Part shown: positions 31,646 through 42,831 of the stretch, one piece after another
Layout of the letters: each line of letters starts with the position of its first letter
Position numbering within the stretch: position 1 is the stretch's first letter
Assembly (NCBI RefSeq): GCF_030247195.1
Contig: NC_080672.1
Coordinates: 368,458,271-368,522,270 of the forward strand
Direction: 5' to 3'
Source of the DNA: Topomyia yanbarensis
Lineage: Eukaryota > Arthropoda > Insecta > Diptera > Culicidae
Length of the DNA stretch: 64,000 nt
Notes under the pieces: generated by a model
Databases searched by the model: none
What the model was told of the DNA's origin: nothing
Seen by the model: the letters and a program-made list of their open reading frames with translations, nothing else
Translations under genes and position numbers: made by a program

Positions 31646-34590
31646 TCTCCATATATGAGTAAAAATTACAAGGAAGCACACCGACAACTTTTCCACAATA
31701 TCGGAATCATTTCAATTGCACCAAATAATAAAAATAATAACCATAGTACTAGGCCGGCCCAACAGCAAAATCACACATCAATTACATTCAAAAACAAATG
31801 TTCGTGTTGTCATAGCCGCTAAATTTATTGCCACGCACTCGTACGTAATGCTACCAAAACGAACACGATCAAAGTAAATACGAGGACGAATCCACATTCT
31901 TCCACCAGAGCCTCGAACGCACACCCGGACTGCAGCCCAGACAACTCTATTTGACAAGTTCAAGATCCAGCTCGACACCTCCTCCTGCTCGAAGACCATA
32001 AATTACCCGACCCGGTGATCTTGTTGACTAGGTATGTGTACTACACAAGCAACACGTGCTATGTCATCACCGCGCCGGCTCGGGGTCCAAATCTACTGTT
32101 CTGGTTGGTGCACTAGCAAATGACAACCGTGTATCTCTACGCGCACCCACCCTTCCTCTCATTGTGTGTCACTATCTCTCTTGCTGTCACCCGGTAAATA
32201 TGAGCACAACTGCGGTACAAAATATCACCCAACATCCGCGGCCAATCGAAAGCGCCTCCGCAGTACGCCTTTTACCAGACTCGCGCCTCACCCCCTCCAT
32301 TCAGAATCGCATCATCGCACACACGGTCTATAAATAAATTACGCGTAACCGAAGAGTATAACCAGCCGCAAAACGAATCAAGAATTCGATGAAATGCGTT
32401 TGCTTATGCAGAAATGCATTTCCCTCGCGGCAGGAGCGAATCGGGAGAGAACAAGAAAAAGGTGAGTGCTTTTATCAATTTTCAATGTCAAATGAGAGTG
32501 GGAGAGAAGATTTTTTTGTAGGTTCGCTCGCCGTTATATCTGCTAGGATGAACTTCGGCCAGTGTTGCCGATGTTTTCGACCGGGATTTGAAGACAAACG
32601 CGGTTCGATAAATTTAAAAGGTATGCTGTAGAAATAAAACATTCTCAGTATAAGCATGGTGTCTCTCCTTATAAAAACGCGGAAACCAGGAATTCGCAGA
32701 GAAAATAATTTTACCTGGAAACACCTGTAATTCTCAAGAATGTTTTGAAAGTTGATCTTCATGACATTAGAATTGTATCAATTGTTACGAGTAACGTCAT
32801 CTGCAAAGGACTTTAGCCCTTCAATACCATCGCAACTATTCACCAAAATCATGAGATATATTTTATTGTGTAAGGATTATGGTGAATAGCTTGTAACTTT
32901 AGAAGGGGTTGGCCAGCCAGAGACTTATATGCTACAACATAACTCACCGATGATGATTGGGTGCTGTGACTCGTTTTCCTCACCTTTCCTTATTGGGTCA
33001 ATTTCCGCAAGTGAACTGATCCTGGCAAAAGAATTCACAAACGTTGTTCGCTGGTATATGGTTAGTTTATTGTAAAGATCTATTTGGAGAGCATAAAAAT
33101 GTATGGGGCCTTCCACGCAAAATTTGCCATCAAAAAAATTTTTGCCCAGATCAATTTTTTTCTCGGTTTAGTAGTCAAAAATATTCGTCACGTATTTTTT
33201 TATTTCAACATAGTAGGCGAGACTTTCGAGATTTTTTGTGCTTAATTTTACCATTTAAAAAAAACCTACTTTTTTCAATCGCTCGTACTGTCAAAAGTAA
33301 AGAATAACCAAAAAGTGCCAAAACATGAAATGTGCGCCTTTTTCATAGCTTTCGGATGAAGTATATTAATACTTACTCAACGTATTGGTTTCATGGAAAA
33401 TATTGAAAAGTTTTAAACATATCGATTTTTTTCAAACTTGGACATGATTTTTTTTTCTTTTTTTTATTGTATGAAATGGGAAAATCATTTTTCTTGATGC
33501 CATAAAAATTTGGGAGTGGGCAATTAAATATTTACGGAGATATGAATTTTTCAATCGAGCCTTGCGCGCGAAGAACATACCGCCACGCGCTTCGCTCGTA
33601 CTGAGGCTTGGGTGTATGAAGTTTTACCGACCAGTGCGTTGTGTAAAACACACTTGCGATTAACTTTACTATTTATTGCAAACGACCGCCAATGATCAGA
33701 GCGCGGCTTCGATCTGTTGTCTGAACAGCGTCAGTCGGGGTTTTGCCCCTTAACTCTGTAATTATTAGTGTACTTAGGATGCTTCTCCTTTTTGTTACTT
33801 AGTTTACCACTTTTCCGTACTATTAACACTTAATAACTTACGACTTTAGTTTTAAATGTTGACTTTTGACTGTTTAAAACTTTCTTTCGGGATGCAGAGT
33901 ATTCGTAACGGACTCTTGCTGGTTACAGAAGAAATGAGGAAGATTCCTATGTCAGGAATCCTTTTTATTAGATTTTCTGTTTTAGGCCATTTTTAATTTT
34001 TAGTATTTTAACAAAATGGATTATCATGGTACGGTGTATTTTTTTAAATATTTTTTGGACATGCATGTATTTTGGAATTATTGCAGCGAGGACTCACATC
34101 GTTGTAATAGGGTTTTTCCATTTTTAGATTTGTTTGTGTTGATCTGTTGTACGGTGTACTGAATTTGAACATTTGAAGTAAACTATTCCGTTTCTTTTGC
34201 TAGAATATATTTTGTGTTGTAAGCAATTGTGACCTAGCCTTAAGTTCGCGTAACGGTCACAAGCTTTAGGCATAAATATTGCGTTAAAACTCCTTCTTTT
34301 CACTAAACTTTATTGCATGATCAAATTGTAAGTTTTATACCTCAAAAACTACTATACATAATCGAATGAATTTTTGTACACTTATGGAATGATATTTACA
34401 CTATTTTTTAAAAATATTTCTACTGTATATTGTGTGAATATCGGTATTTTGCATCTGTTTAAAAATTTGAATTGTATTATTTATTGTGATCTTCACGCTC
34501 AAAATTTTAAAATAGTATGTCAAATTACACGGCAGTATTTTACCTTCAATAATCTGTTTTTATAACTTTTATTTTTGATCCTATCGAGAG
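31646..34590. other. No gene proven; GC-rich patch 31800-32480 is the best host-DNA candidate
   Basis: 31800-32480 is GC-richer and non-repetitive. It contains a TATAAATA box (32329-32336) and, further on, AAAAAGGTGAGTG (splice-donor-like at 32460). That could mark a promoter plus non-coding first exon, but there is no good initiator 30 bp below the TATA. 33020-34590 is AT-rich, with a GC-richer island at 33560-33740, and is unassigned. Confidence 0.3.
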
Positions 34591-34592
34591 TA

Positions 34593-35872
34593 AAGGGCGA
34601 ACACGAAATTATTGCGACACATTCAACAGGGCATAACTTTTTTACCATTGTGTAAAAATCAACCAAATTTTGCACACTTTCTCATTGATGTGTATTGTTT
34701 ACATGCTGTCAAACTCGAAGTCGTGTTTTTCGATTCAACGAAAATGGAGGTGAACCAACGCGAGTCGAGAGAACAAATTCATTCTAAACACCTGGAATTT
34801 CCTGACCTGTCGCACCGGCAGTTGGAAAAAATGTTGAACATTCACCATTCAACCGTCTCCAGAGTGTTGAAGCGGTTCCAGGAGCGGTTGACGTTGGACC
34901 ACGGCAAAGGAGCTGGAAGGAAACCGGGACCGGAGAACAAAAAGACGGAGGGAAAGGTGAAGCGAATGATTAAAGCAAATCCCAACGTTTCAAGCCGTGA
35001 TTTGGCTAAAAAGATTGGCATGTCGCAGAGCTACGCCCAGAATGCAAAGAAGAGAGCTGGACTACACACATACAAACTACAGAACTTCCCAAACCGCGAT
35101 GAGCGGCAACAATCGACGGCTAAAACTCGGGCACGGAAGCTCTACAAGAAGATGCTTACAAAATATGGCTGCTGTGTGATGGACAACGAAACGTATATAA
35201 AAGCCGATTTTAAGCAAATTCCGGGGTTGGAGTTTTTCACCAGCAAGAGCAAGTTCTATGTGGACGACAAATTTAAGAAGAAGAAAATGTCGAAGTTCAC
35301 CTCCAAATATCTCATTTGGCAGGCCATCTGCTCTTGCGGACTGAGGAGTGAGCCTTTCGTGACAAAGGGCACAGTAAATGGCGAGATCTACAAATCTGAG
35401 TGCCTCGAGAAGCGCCTTTTGCCGTTCTTGCAGCAGCACGACGAAGCTCCGCTATTTTAGCCAGATTTGGCATCATGCCACTATTCTAAAAGTGTCCTGG
35501 AGTGGTATGAGGCCAATTCTGTCCATTTTGTTCCAAAGGACATGAATCCGCCAAACTGTCCGGAGCTGCGCCCGGTGGAGCAGTACTGGGCAAAGATGAA
35601 GCGGGAACTTCGGAAGAGCAAGAAGACAGTCAAAGACGAGACGGACATCTTAAGAAAATGAAAATAACTGAGAAACTGGTACCGGATGACACTGTAAAGA
35701 CTTGATGGAGGGCATCAAGCGAAAATGCGTTCAATTTTACACTCAAGGCTCCATCGATTAACTTTTCTTTTGATTTTTGAAGTAACTACCCTAAAATTTT
35801 GGTTTGATTTTAAACATTATAAGAAAATTGGCATGACATTTTCGGTGCCGCAATAATTTCGTGTTCGCCCTT
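34593..35872 (+). mobile_element. ITmD37E (Tc1/mariner superfamily) transposon, full length
   Basis: Ends AAGGGCGAACACGAAATTAT...and inverted ATAATTTCGTGTTCGCCCTT, matching for ~25 bp, are flanked by TA at 34591-34592 and 35873-35874. At 1280 bp it has the normal size for the superfamily. It encodes one transposase (34744-35761) that is now broken. Both ends and the TA duplication are intact, so it could in principle be moved in trans. Confidence 0.92.
34744..35761 (+). pseudogene. ITmD37E transposase, disrupted
   Basis: Cut-and-paste transposase. The start is the ATG at 34744 (AAAATGG context), giving MEVNQRESREQ. Two helix-turn-helix segments (SHRQLEKMLNIHHSTVSRVL, and NVSSRDLAKKIGMSQSYAQN) flank a basic GRKPGP AT-hook-like motif. 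Catalytic residues: first Asp in CCVMDNETY, second Asp in PDLASCHY, Glu in PVEQYWAKMK. There are 37 residues between the second Asp and the Glu, the diagnostic DD37E spacing of the mosquito ITmD37E family. Lesions: an in-frame TAG at 35458-35460 where Trp (FWPDLA) is expected, then two frameshifts near 35650-35700. The original end is readable as YTQGSID and a stop at 35761. Confidence 0.92.
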
Positions 35873-35949
35873 TAACAGTGCGCTCTTTCAACGCTTTGAT
35901 GCAGCCCGCGAGAACTTACATATGGTCAAGGATCCAAAAATGGCAACCG

Positions 35950-36584
35950 GCGAATTTTTTTTATTAAATTTTGAGTCAAACTGTTTGTTTTCCGTATGTA
36001 TATATCCTCTAATTTTAAAAAAAATATGAATGGTGAGCCCAAAAATAAATTCCATGTCTGTCATTTATAAAAGTTTGTTGATGCTACTTGCATGACCTGA
36101 AAATGACTTAAAGACCGCAATGAGATAAAAAGGTAAACAAAATCCATATTTTCAACTCTTTGTCTGGAACCACATTTTTCCATCGCAGTCAAATTAAAAT
36201 TTGATGATATTGCTTGAAAAATTGAGATGAATATGGATTAATGCTTATTTTTAATTGTGAAACAAGGCGAATTTTTTTTATTAAATTTTGAGTCAAACTG
36301 TTTGTTTTCCGTATGTATATATCCTCTAATTTTAAAAAAAAATATGAATGGTGAGCCCAAAAATAAATTCCATGTCTGTCATTTATAAAAGTTTGTTGAT
36401 GCTACTTGCATGACCTGAAAATGACTTAAAGACCGCAATGAGATAAAAAGGTAAACAAAATCCATATTTTCAACTCTTTGTCTGGAACCACATTTTTCCA
36501 TCGCAGTCAAATTAAAATTTGATGATATTGTTTGAAAAATTGAGATGAATATGGATTAATGCTTATTTTTAATTGTGAAACAAG
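35950..36584 (+). repeat. Recent 317-bp direct tandem duplication
   Basis: Two head-to-tail copies (35950-36266 and 36267-36584) are nearly identical. The differences I see are one extra A in an A-run and a C/T change (TTGCTTG versus TTGTTTG). Each copy starts GGCGAATTTTTTTTATTAAA and ends TTAATTGTGAAACAAG. No coding potential. Confidence 0.95.
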
Positions 36585-36885
36585 GAAAAACAAATAACAT
36601 GTAACGTGACAGATAAAAAAATCGAATAAGTTTTGTGGACCACAACAGCTTGCATACAATGTCTAACCTACATTTTTTCTTACTACTTTGAGTCTACTTT
36701 TTAAAACTGTACTGTGAAAACCTTAAAGTTTTATTCATTTTTGAGAAAATACAGTTGATCTTATGTAACGTGACAGATGTTTTCTGCTGTAAGGTAATTC
36801 CATCAAGTTTGATTCAATTACGTCAATGATGGTGGCCTTCTTTAATTCTAATGAAACCTTTTATGTTTCGTCTATATGGGAGACT
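36585..36885. other. AT-rich spacer with a repeated TGTAACGTGACAGAT motif
   Basis: The motif occurs in direct orientation at 36599-36613 and 36764-36778, suggesting a repeat remnant. No gene. Confidence 0.45.
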
Positions 36886-36899
36886 AAGTATTTTGCAAT
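36886..36899 (+). repeat. LINE target-site duplication, left copy
   Basis: AAGTATTTTGCAAT, repeated exactly at 42818-42831 directly after the poly(A) tail of the LINE. Confidence 0.9.
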
Positions 36900-37473
36900 C
36901 ATAACAGTTTTAGCCTTCGCCTTGAAAGGTTGTGTTTGCTGATTGGTTGTAGCAACCAAGGCTGTGCAAGCCGTGAATAGGCTAGAAGTTTGTGTACCGT
37001 GTCAGTATTTGATGCCGTGTTGGTGCGGAGACAGGCAGGATTGTTTGTTGCGAGAGCGGTCGTTTGGTGGTGGTACCACGCGATAAGCGAGTGTTGGTGC
37101 GAAGGCAACGAAGTCTCAGGTAAGCGGCGCCCCACCTTGGTGGTAGTAGTGGTTGCGCTGCATACAACCGGCGCTTGCGACGGAGTGAGACAGAACTGCA
37201 TCTGGTTGGTGAAGCGGCTCGCTTCATCATCATTCATTCATCCGTATTAGTGCAGAAACGGGCTTTTGTGTATTTGTGTACCTAGCCACGCTGCATAGTA
37301 AGGAAATATCCCTGGACCCACAGGTAAACAGCGGCTCCATCTTGGTAGTAGTGGTTGCGCTGTGTTCAACCCGAGCGTGACAGAGGGAGACAGCGAGAAT
37401 CTGCAACTCTTCGAAGGACAGGTAGATTTTAATATAATTTTACTAGTGTTAGTATTTAATTTACTTACTGTGT
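36900..37473 (+). promoter_or_regulatory. LINE 5' UTR with internal repeats
   Basis: GC-rich leader of the LINE. Two related blocks, TTGGTGGTAGTAGTGGTTGC (from 37137) and TTGGTAGTAGTGGTTGCGCT (from 37343), each continue to a GAGACAG-rich segment about 205 bp apart. LINEs of this type carry internal promoters at the start of the 5' UTR. Repeated modules here may contribute to transcription, but that is inference. Open frames in this leader are not conserved coding sequence. Confidence 0.6.
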
Positions 37474-38802
37474 ATGGTAGGCGAGATGGAGGATAGTGAG
37501 ATGGAATCCTCCATTTCACAAGAGCAAAATTCTTCTGATCCCCCTCCCTCAACTCCCCTTAGAATAAAATTATACCCCCAAGGGTCTTCTGGACCTTGGC
37601 AGGTTTTCTTCAGGCGGAAAGGAAAGCCATTAAACCTTGTGCAAATTGCACGGGATCTGACTTCACGATTTTCTGCTGTAACAGAGATCGTGAAAGTAAA
37701 TAAAGATAAACTTCGAGTTAGCATTGATAACATTAGACAAGCTAACGAGATAGTAGCATGCGAACTCTTCACGCGTGAATATAAAGTTTATATACTTTCG
37801 CGCGATATAGAATGCGATGGAGTCATCTCCGAACCCAGCCTCACTGCCGAGGATATACTTAAGCATGGTGTTGGTTGTTTCAAGAACACCCTGCTTAATA
37901 AAGTAAAAATACTCGATGTTAAGCAATTGTACTCAGTATCAATTGAAGAAGAGAAAAAAGTTTACCGACCATCCTATTCATTTCGTGTAACTTTCGCTGG
38001 GTCTGCTTTGCCTAGCCATGTTCTCATTAATAAAATTCGTCTCCCCGTTCGCCTTTTCATCCCTCGTGTGATGAATTGCCTCAATTGTAAACAGCTTGGC
38101 CACACAGCCACTTACTGTTCCAATAAGGTACGGTATGGCAAATGTGGGGGGCCTCATCAAGAGGATACATGCAATAAAAACTTAGAAAAATGTTTACATT
38201 GCGGAGAAACTTCACACGAGCTCCTTGCATGTCCCATATATAAAATGCGGGAGGAGAAAATTAAACGATCCTTGAAGGAGAGATCTAAGCGCTCTTATGC
38301 AGAAATACTGAAAAATGCTACTCCTGAACCCACGGTCCCAGAAAACAGATACGCTATTCTATTGCCGAAAGAGTCTGACTCTGACGAAGCGTCCGAAGGT
38401 ACATCATTTGTTTTACCTAGAGGATCCAGGAAAAGAAAACAATCCTCTTTTCCCAAACTGCCAAGCAAGGGCCTTAAAATTTCTCCTCCAACAAATAAAT
38501 TGCGGCCAAAGCTAAAGAATTCCGATGCAATACCGAAGCCAGTCCCTCCCGGTTTTGGTAATGTACAATCCAAACAGAACACCATTACTGGAAATAATAA
38601 AACTTCAACTTCCTCCGAGCCTCAACCGGGGATAGGTTTATTGAAATTTTCTGAAATTGTTGATTGGATTTTCAAAGCATTCAATATTTCTGAACCACTA
38701 AAAAGTATACTTTCAGCGTTCCTCCCAACAATTAGAACATTTTTAGAGCAGCTGATTGCTCAATGGCCCATCCTTGCAGCGATTGTATCTTTCAATGGGT
38801 AA
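37474..38802 (+). CDS. LINE ORF1, gag-like nucleic-acid-binding protein
   Basis: Intact 442-codon frame whose product should coat the LINE RNA and chaperone target-primed reverse transcription. ATG 37474 follows a GTGT leader and begins MVGEMEDSEMESS. The N-terminal half has an RRM-like fold candidate (VFFRRKGKPLNLVQIARDL, then VTEIVKVNKDKLRVSI). A zinc-knuckle region follows at residues ~205-255: CLNCKQLGHTATYC; a second knuckle with YGKCGGPHQEDTC, whose first Cys is replaced by Tyr; and CLHCGETSHELLAC. The C-terminal part is basic and Ser/Pro-rich. The stop codon overlaps the ORF2 start (ATGGGTAA, 38795-38802). Open along its whole length. Confidence 0.93.
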   Translation: MVGEMEDSEMESSISQEQNSSDPPPSTPLRIKLYPQGSSGPWQVFFRRKGKPLNLVQIARDLTSRFSAVTEIVKVNKDKLRVSIDNIRQANEIVACELFTREYKVYILSRDIECDGVISEPSLTAEDILKHGVGCFKNTLLNKVKILDVKQLYSVSIEEEKKVYRPSYSFRVTFAGSALPSHVLINKIRLPVRLFIPRVMNCLNCKQLGHTATYCSNKVRYGKCGGPHQEDTCNKNLEKCLHCGETSHELLACPIYKMREEKIKRSLKERSKRSYAEILKNATPEPTVPENRYAILLPKESDSDEASEGTSFVLPRGSRKRKQSSFPKLPSKGLKISPPTNKLRPKLKNSDAIPKPVPPGFGNVQSKQNTITGNNKTSTSSEPQPGIGLLKFSEIVDWIFKAFNISEPLKSILSAFLPTIRTFLEQLIAQWPILAAIVSFNG

Positions 38803-41800
38803 TTCACCTCCTCCAATGAAAGATTCCATCACTGTTTTACAGTGGAATTGCAGAAGTATCATACCTAAAATTGACTCCTTAAAAATTTTGCTGCATAATT
38901 TGAAATGCGATGCTTTTGCTTTATGTGAAACATGGCTTACCTCAAACATTAATTTCAACTTGAATGATTTCAACATTATTCGCCTAGACCGAGACACCCC
39001 ATATGGAGGAGTGCTTCTAGGAATTAAAAAGTGCTATCCTTTCTATAGAATTAACATCCCCTTGTTTGCGGGCATTGAGGCTGTAGCTGTCCAAACGAAT
39101 ATTAAAGGCAAAGACATGTCTATCGCTTCTATATATGTACCTCCCAAAGCTCAAATTGGACAACGTCAGATTTTTGAGGTAGTGGAATCCATGGCTGCTC
39201 CGCGGCTGATACTGGGAGACTTCAACTCGCACGGAGTATTGTGGGGTTCCCTCTTCAATGATAATCGATCCTCTTTGATATACAATGTTTGTGACGAGCT
39301 CAATATGACAGTTTTAAATACAGGCGAAGCAACACGCATTCCCAGACCACCCGCACGACCAAGTGCATTAGATCTATCTCTATGCTCGACATCACTTCGG
39401 TTAGATTGCACGTGGAAGGTTGTACCTGATCCTCACGGTAGCGATCATTTGCCAGTCGTTTTTCAATTAACAGTGAATTAGGCCTCACGAATTCAATCAA
39501 TGTACCTTATGACTTGACACGAAATATTGATTGGAAAAAATACCAATCTTTAATTTCCACTTCTCTTGTTTCGACGGAAGAGCTACCACCTACCGAAGAA
39601 TATGAATTTCTAGCGGGTTTGATTATTGAAGCAGCAGAACAAACCCAAACGAAATGCAATCCTGGCATGATAATGAACAGCCGGCCTCCTAATCCCTGGT
39701 GGGACAAAGAGTGCTCGGATGCATATGAAGCTAAACAAGTTGCTTACAAAGAAATTATGAAACGGAAAGGGTGTACACGTGCAAACTTTGAAAATTATTC
39801 GATTTTACAAAACAAATTTGACAGTCTCCGTCGTGCCAAAAAGTCTAGTTATTGGAGACGTTTCGTTGATGGCTTGTCAAGAGAAACATCAATGAGTACT
39901 CTTTGGAACACAGCCAGAAGAATGAGGAATCGAAACGTAACTAATGAAAGCGAAGATTTTTCGAATCGCTGGATATCTAATTTTGCCAAGAAAGTTTGTC
40001 CAGATTCTGCTCCTGCGCAGAAAATCATTCGCGATGCTCCCACAAGTAACGATTCCATAGATTCGCCTTTGACAATGATGGAATTTTCAATTGCACTCCT
40101 CTCATGCAACAATAATGCTCCGGGTCCAGACAGAATTAAATTCAACTTGGTGAAGAATCTGCCTGACTTAGCAAAAAGACGCTTGTTGAATTTATTCAAT
40201 AAGCTTCTTGAGCAGAACATAGTCCCGCACGACTGGAGACAAGTGAGAGTTATCGCCATTCCAAAACCGGGAAAACCAGCCTCCGACCATAACTCGTATC
40301 GACCGATTGCAATGCTATCCTGCATCAGGAAATTGTTGAAAAAAATTATCCTACGACGTCTCGACAATTGGGTTGAGGCGAACGGCTTGCTATCAGATAC
40401 CCAGTTTGGTTTTCGGAGGGGAAAGGGAACGAATGATTGTCTGGCGCTACTTTCGTCAGAAATCCAACTAGCTTACGCAAAAAAAGAACAAATGGCGTCT
40501 GTGTTCTTAGACATAAAAGGAGCATTTGACTCTGTTTCCATTGATGTTCTCTCAGAGAAACTACATCAATGTGGTCTTTCACCAATATTAAATAATTATT
40601 TATACAACTTATTGTCAGAAAAGCACATGCATTTTTCATATGGCGATTTGGCAACATTCAGAATAAGTTACATGGGCCTCCCACAAGGTTCTTGTTTAAG
40701 CCCCCTTCTCTACAATTTTTACGTGAATGACATTGATAATTGTATTGTCAGCCCATGCACTCTAAGGCAACTTGCAGATGATGGCGTGGTTTCTGTTACA
40801 GGACCAAAAGCCATAAATTTACAACAACCACTGCAAGATAGTTTGGATAATTTATCAAGTTGGGCTTTGAAGTTAGGCATCGATTTCTCTACGGAGAAAA
40901 CAGAGTTGGTTGTTTTTTCAAGGAAGCGTGATCCAGCTCAGCTTCAGCTTCAGTTGGTTGGTAGAATGATAGCCCAAGTCATGACCTTTAAATATCTCGG
41001 AATTTGGTTCGATTCTAAAGGTACATGGGGAGGCCACATTAGGTATCTGATAAAGAAGTGCCAACAAAGGATAAATTTTCTCCGAACAATAACCGGATCT
41101 TGGTGGGGTGCTCATCCAAGTGACGTGATAAGATTGTATCAAACAACGATACTTTCAGTAATGGAATATGGGTGCTTCTGTTTCCGTTCAGCTGCAAACA
41201 CTCACATTATTAAATTGGAACGAATACAGTATCGTTGTTTACGAATCGCCTTAGGTTCCATGCAATCGACACATACGATGAGTCTTGAAGTTCTAGCGGG
41301 AGTTCTTCCCTTAAAAGATCGATTCTGGGATCTCTCCTCTCGTTTACTTATACGATGTGAGGTTATGAATCCACTTGTAATTGAAAATTTCGAAAGACTT
41401 GTCGAGCTTCAATCCCAAACCAGATTCATGACAGTGTACTTCAATCACATGTCACAAGAAATAACGCCTTCTAGTTATGTTCTGACATGTGTTAATATAC
41501 TAGATACTCCCGATTCCACTTTATTTTTCGACACGTCCATGCAAGAGGAAATTCGTGGAATCCCGGATCACCAGCGCTCTCTGGAGATCCCTAAAATATT
41601 CATAAGTAAATACCAACACATTGACTGCCATAAAATGTTCTACACTGATGGGTCACGAATCAATGAGGGCACTGGCTTCGGTATTTTCAACCATAACACC
41701 GCGATCTCTTTCAAGCTTGCAGAATCTGCCTCTGTTTACACAGCCGAACTAGCAGCAGTTCACCATAGTCTGGAAATCATTGATACTTTACTTCCGAGCC

Positions 41801-42486
41801 ATTATTTCATCCTCACAGATAGCCTCAGCACAATTAAGGCACTACACTCATTAAAGCTTGATAATCACGCTCCGTTCTTTTTGAAGAAGATACGAGAATA
41901 CTTAACCAAATTAACAAATAAATCTTATCAAATTACCTTAGTGTGGATTCCCGCTCATTGCTCCATACCGGGTAATGAGAGAGCGGATAATTTAGCCAAA
42001 ATAGGGGCGCTGGACGGTGACATCTATGAAAGACCTATTGCCTTCAATGAATTTTATAGCGCTTCTCGTCAGAGGACGCTTACTAATTGGCAAACATCAT
42101 GGGACAATGGAGATCTGGGACGGTGGTTGCACTCAATTATCCCTAAAGTATCAACGAAGGCATGGTTCAAAGGGTTGGATGTAAGTCGAAACTTCATTCG
42201 TGTGATGTCTAGACTCATGTCCAACCATTATACGTTGAATGCGCATCTCCGCCGTATTGGGATCGCAGAAGATAATCAATGTGCTTGCGGAGAGGGTTAC
42301 GAAGACATTGAACATGTTGTTTGGTCTTGCATTGAATATCGTGAAGCCAGATCCCAATTAATAGACTCCTTACGAGCCAGAAGAAAACCACCCTATGTAC
42401 TTGTTCGTGATATCCTCGCTTTACGAGATCTTACATACATGAGCCATATTTATCATTTCCTGAAATCAATAAATATTCAAATATAA
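38795..42486 (+). CDS. LINE ORF2, endonuclease-RT-RNase H polyprotein (one frameshift)
   Basis: Catalyses target nicking and target-primed reverse transcription. It starts at ATG 38795 (MGNSPPPMKDS), overlapping ORF1 by 8 nt. APE endonuclease, 38840-39470: QWNCRS, CETWL, LGDFNSHG and SDHLPV all present. RT, ~40200-40950: IPKPGKP, FLDIKGAFDSV (Asp), GLPQGSCLSPLLYN, LADDG (both Asp). RNase H, ~41630-42010: FYTDGS, TAELAAVHHSL, LTDSLSTIKAL, HCSIPGNERADNLAK, so D-E-D-D is kept. The C-terminal knuckle is CACGEGYEDIEHVVWSC (~42280). The frame breaks at the T run 39459-39463, where one extra T would join both halves. Downstream the frame is open from about 39472 to the stop at 42484-42486. Confidence 0.93.
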
Positions 42487-42817
42487 TTATCCCCACAATG
42501 TTTCTAGTTTTTTTCCCTTGCTACCCACAAACAATTTAGATTTCTTCGCAGTTAGTTAAGTTAGGTAAAACGATATAAATAAAGAAAAAAAAACAAAGAT
42601 TACAGAAAAACTATCAATAGGTTTACAATGAAATTCAAGAAAATAGATTATAATTAAAAACATTCAAAATGATGATTATCCTCAGTGTTAGCATTAGAAA
42701 GTGATTTTTTTTATAACGTGATAGTCTTAAGAACCTTTGTAACATGTTATGTAAAAAAACCCCGGCGTAAAAAAGCTTTTGCAAATGCCGTGTCAAATAA
42801 ACGTTTTATGAAAAAAA

Positions 42818-42831
42818 AAGTATTTTGCAAT
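42818..42831 (+). repeat. LINE target-site duplication, right copy
   Basis: AAGTATTTTGCAAT immediately after the A tail; exact match to 36886-36899. Which A belongs to tail or duplication is ambiguous by a base or two. Confidence 0.9.

Larger units (their letters stand above)
36900..42817 (+). mobile_element. Full-length RNase-H-bearing LINE (I superfamily)
   Basis: Non-LTR retrotransposon of 5918 bp. It has a ~570-bp 5' UTR, ORF1 (37474-38802), ORF2 (38795-42486), a 3' UTR with an AATAAA signal (42796-42801) and a short A tail. An exact 14-bp duplication, AAGTATTTTGCAAT, borders both ends, so neither end is truncated. APE endonuclease plus RT plus RNase H in ORF2 and CCHC knuckles in ORF1 place it in the I superfamily. 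The exact clade (I, Loa/Lian-like) needs a tree. Only one frame lesion is seen. An old relative lies at 28228-28805. Confidence 0.95.

Noticed and set aside
37461..40657. Minus-strand open frames opposite the LINE ORFs
   Set aside because: Shadows of the coding strand of ORF1 and ORF2.
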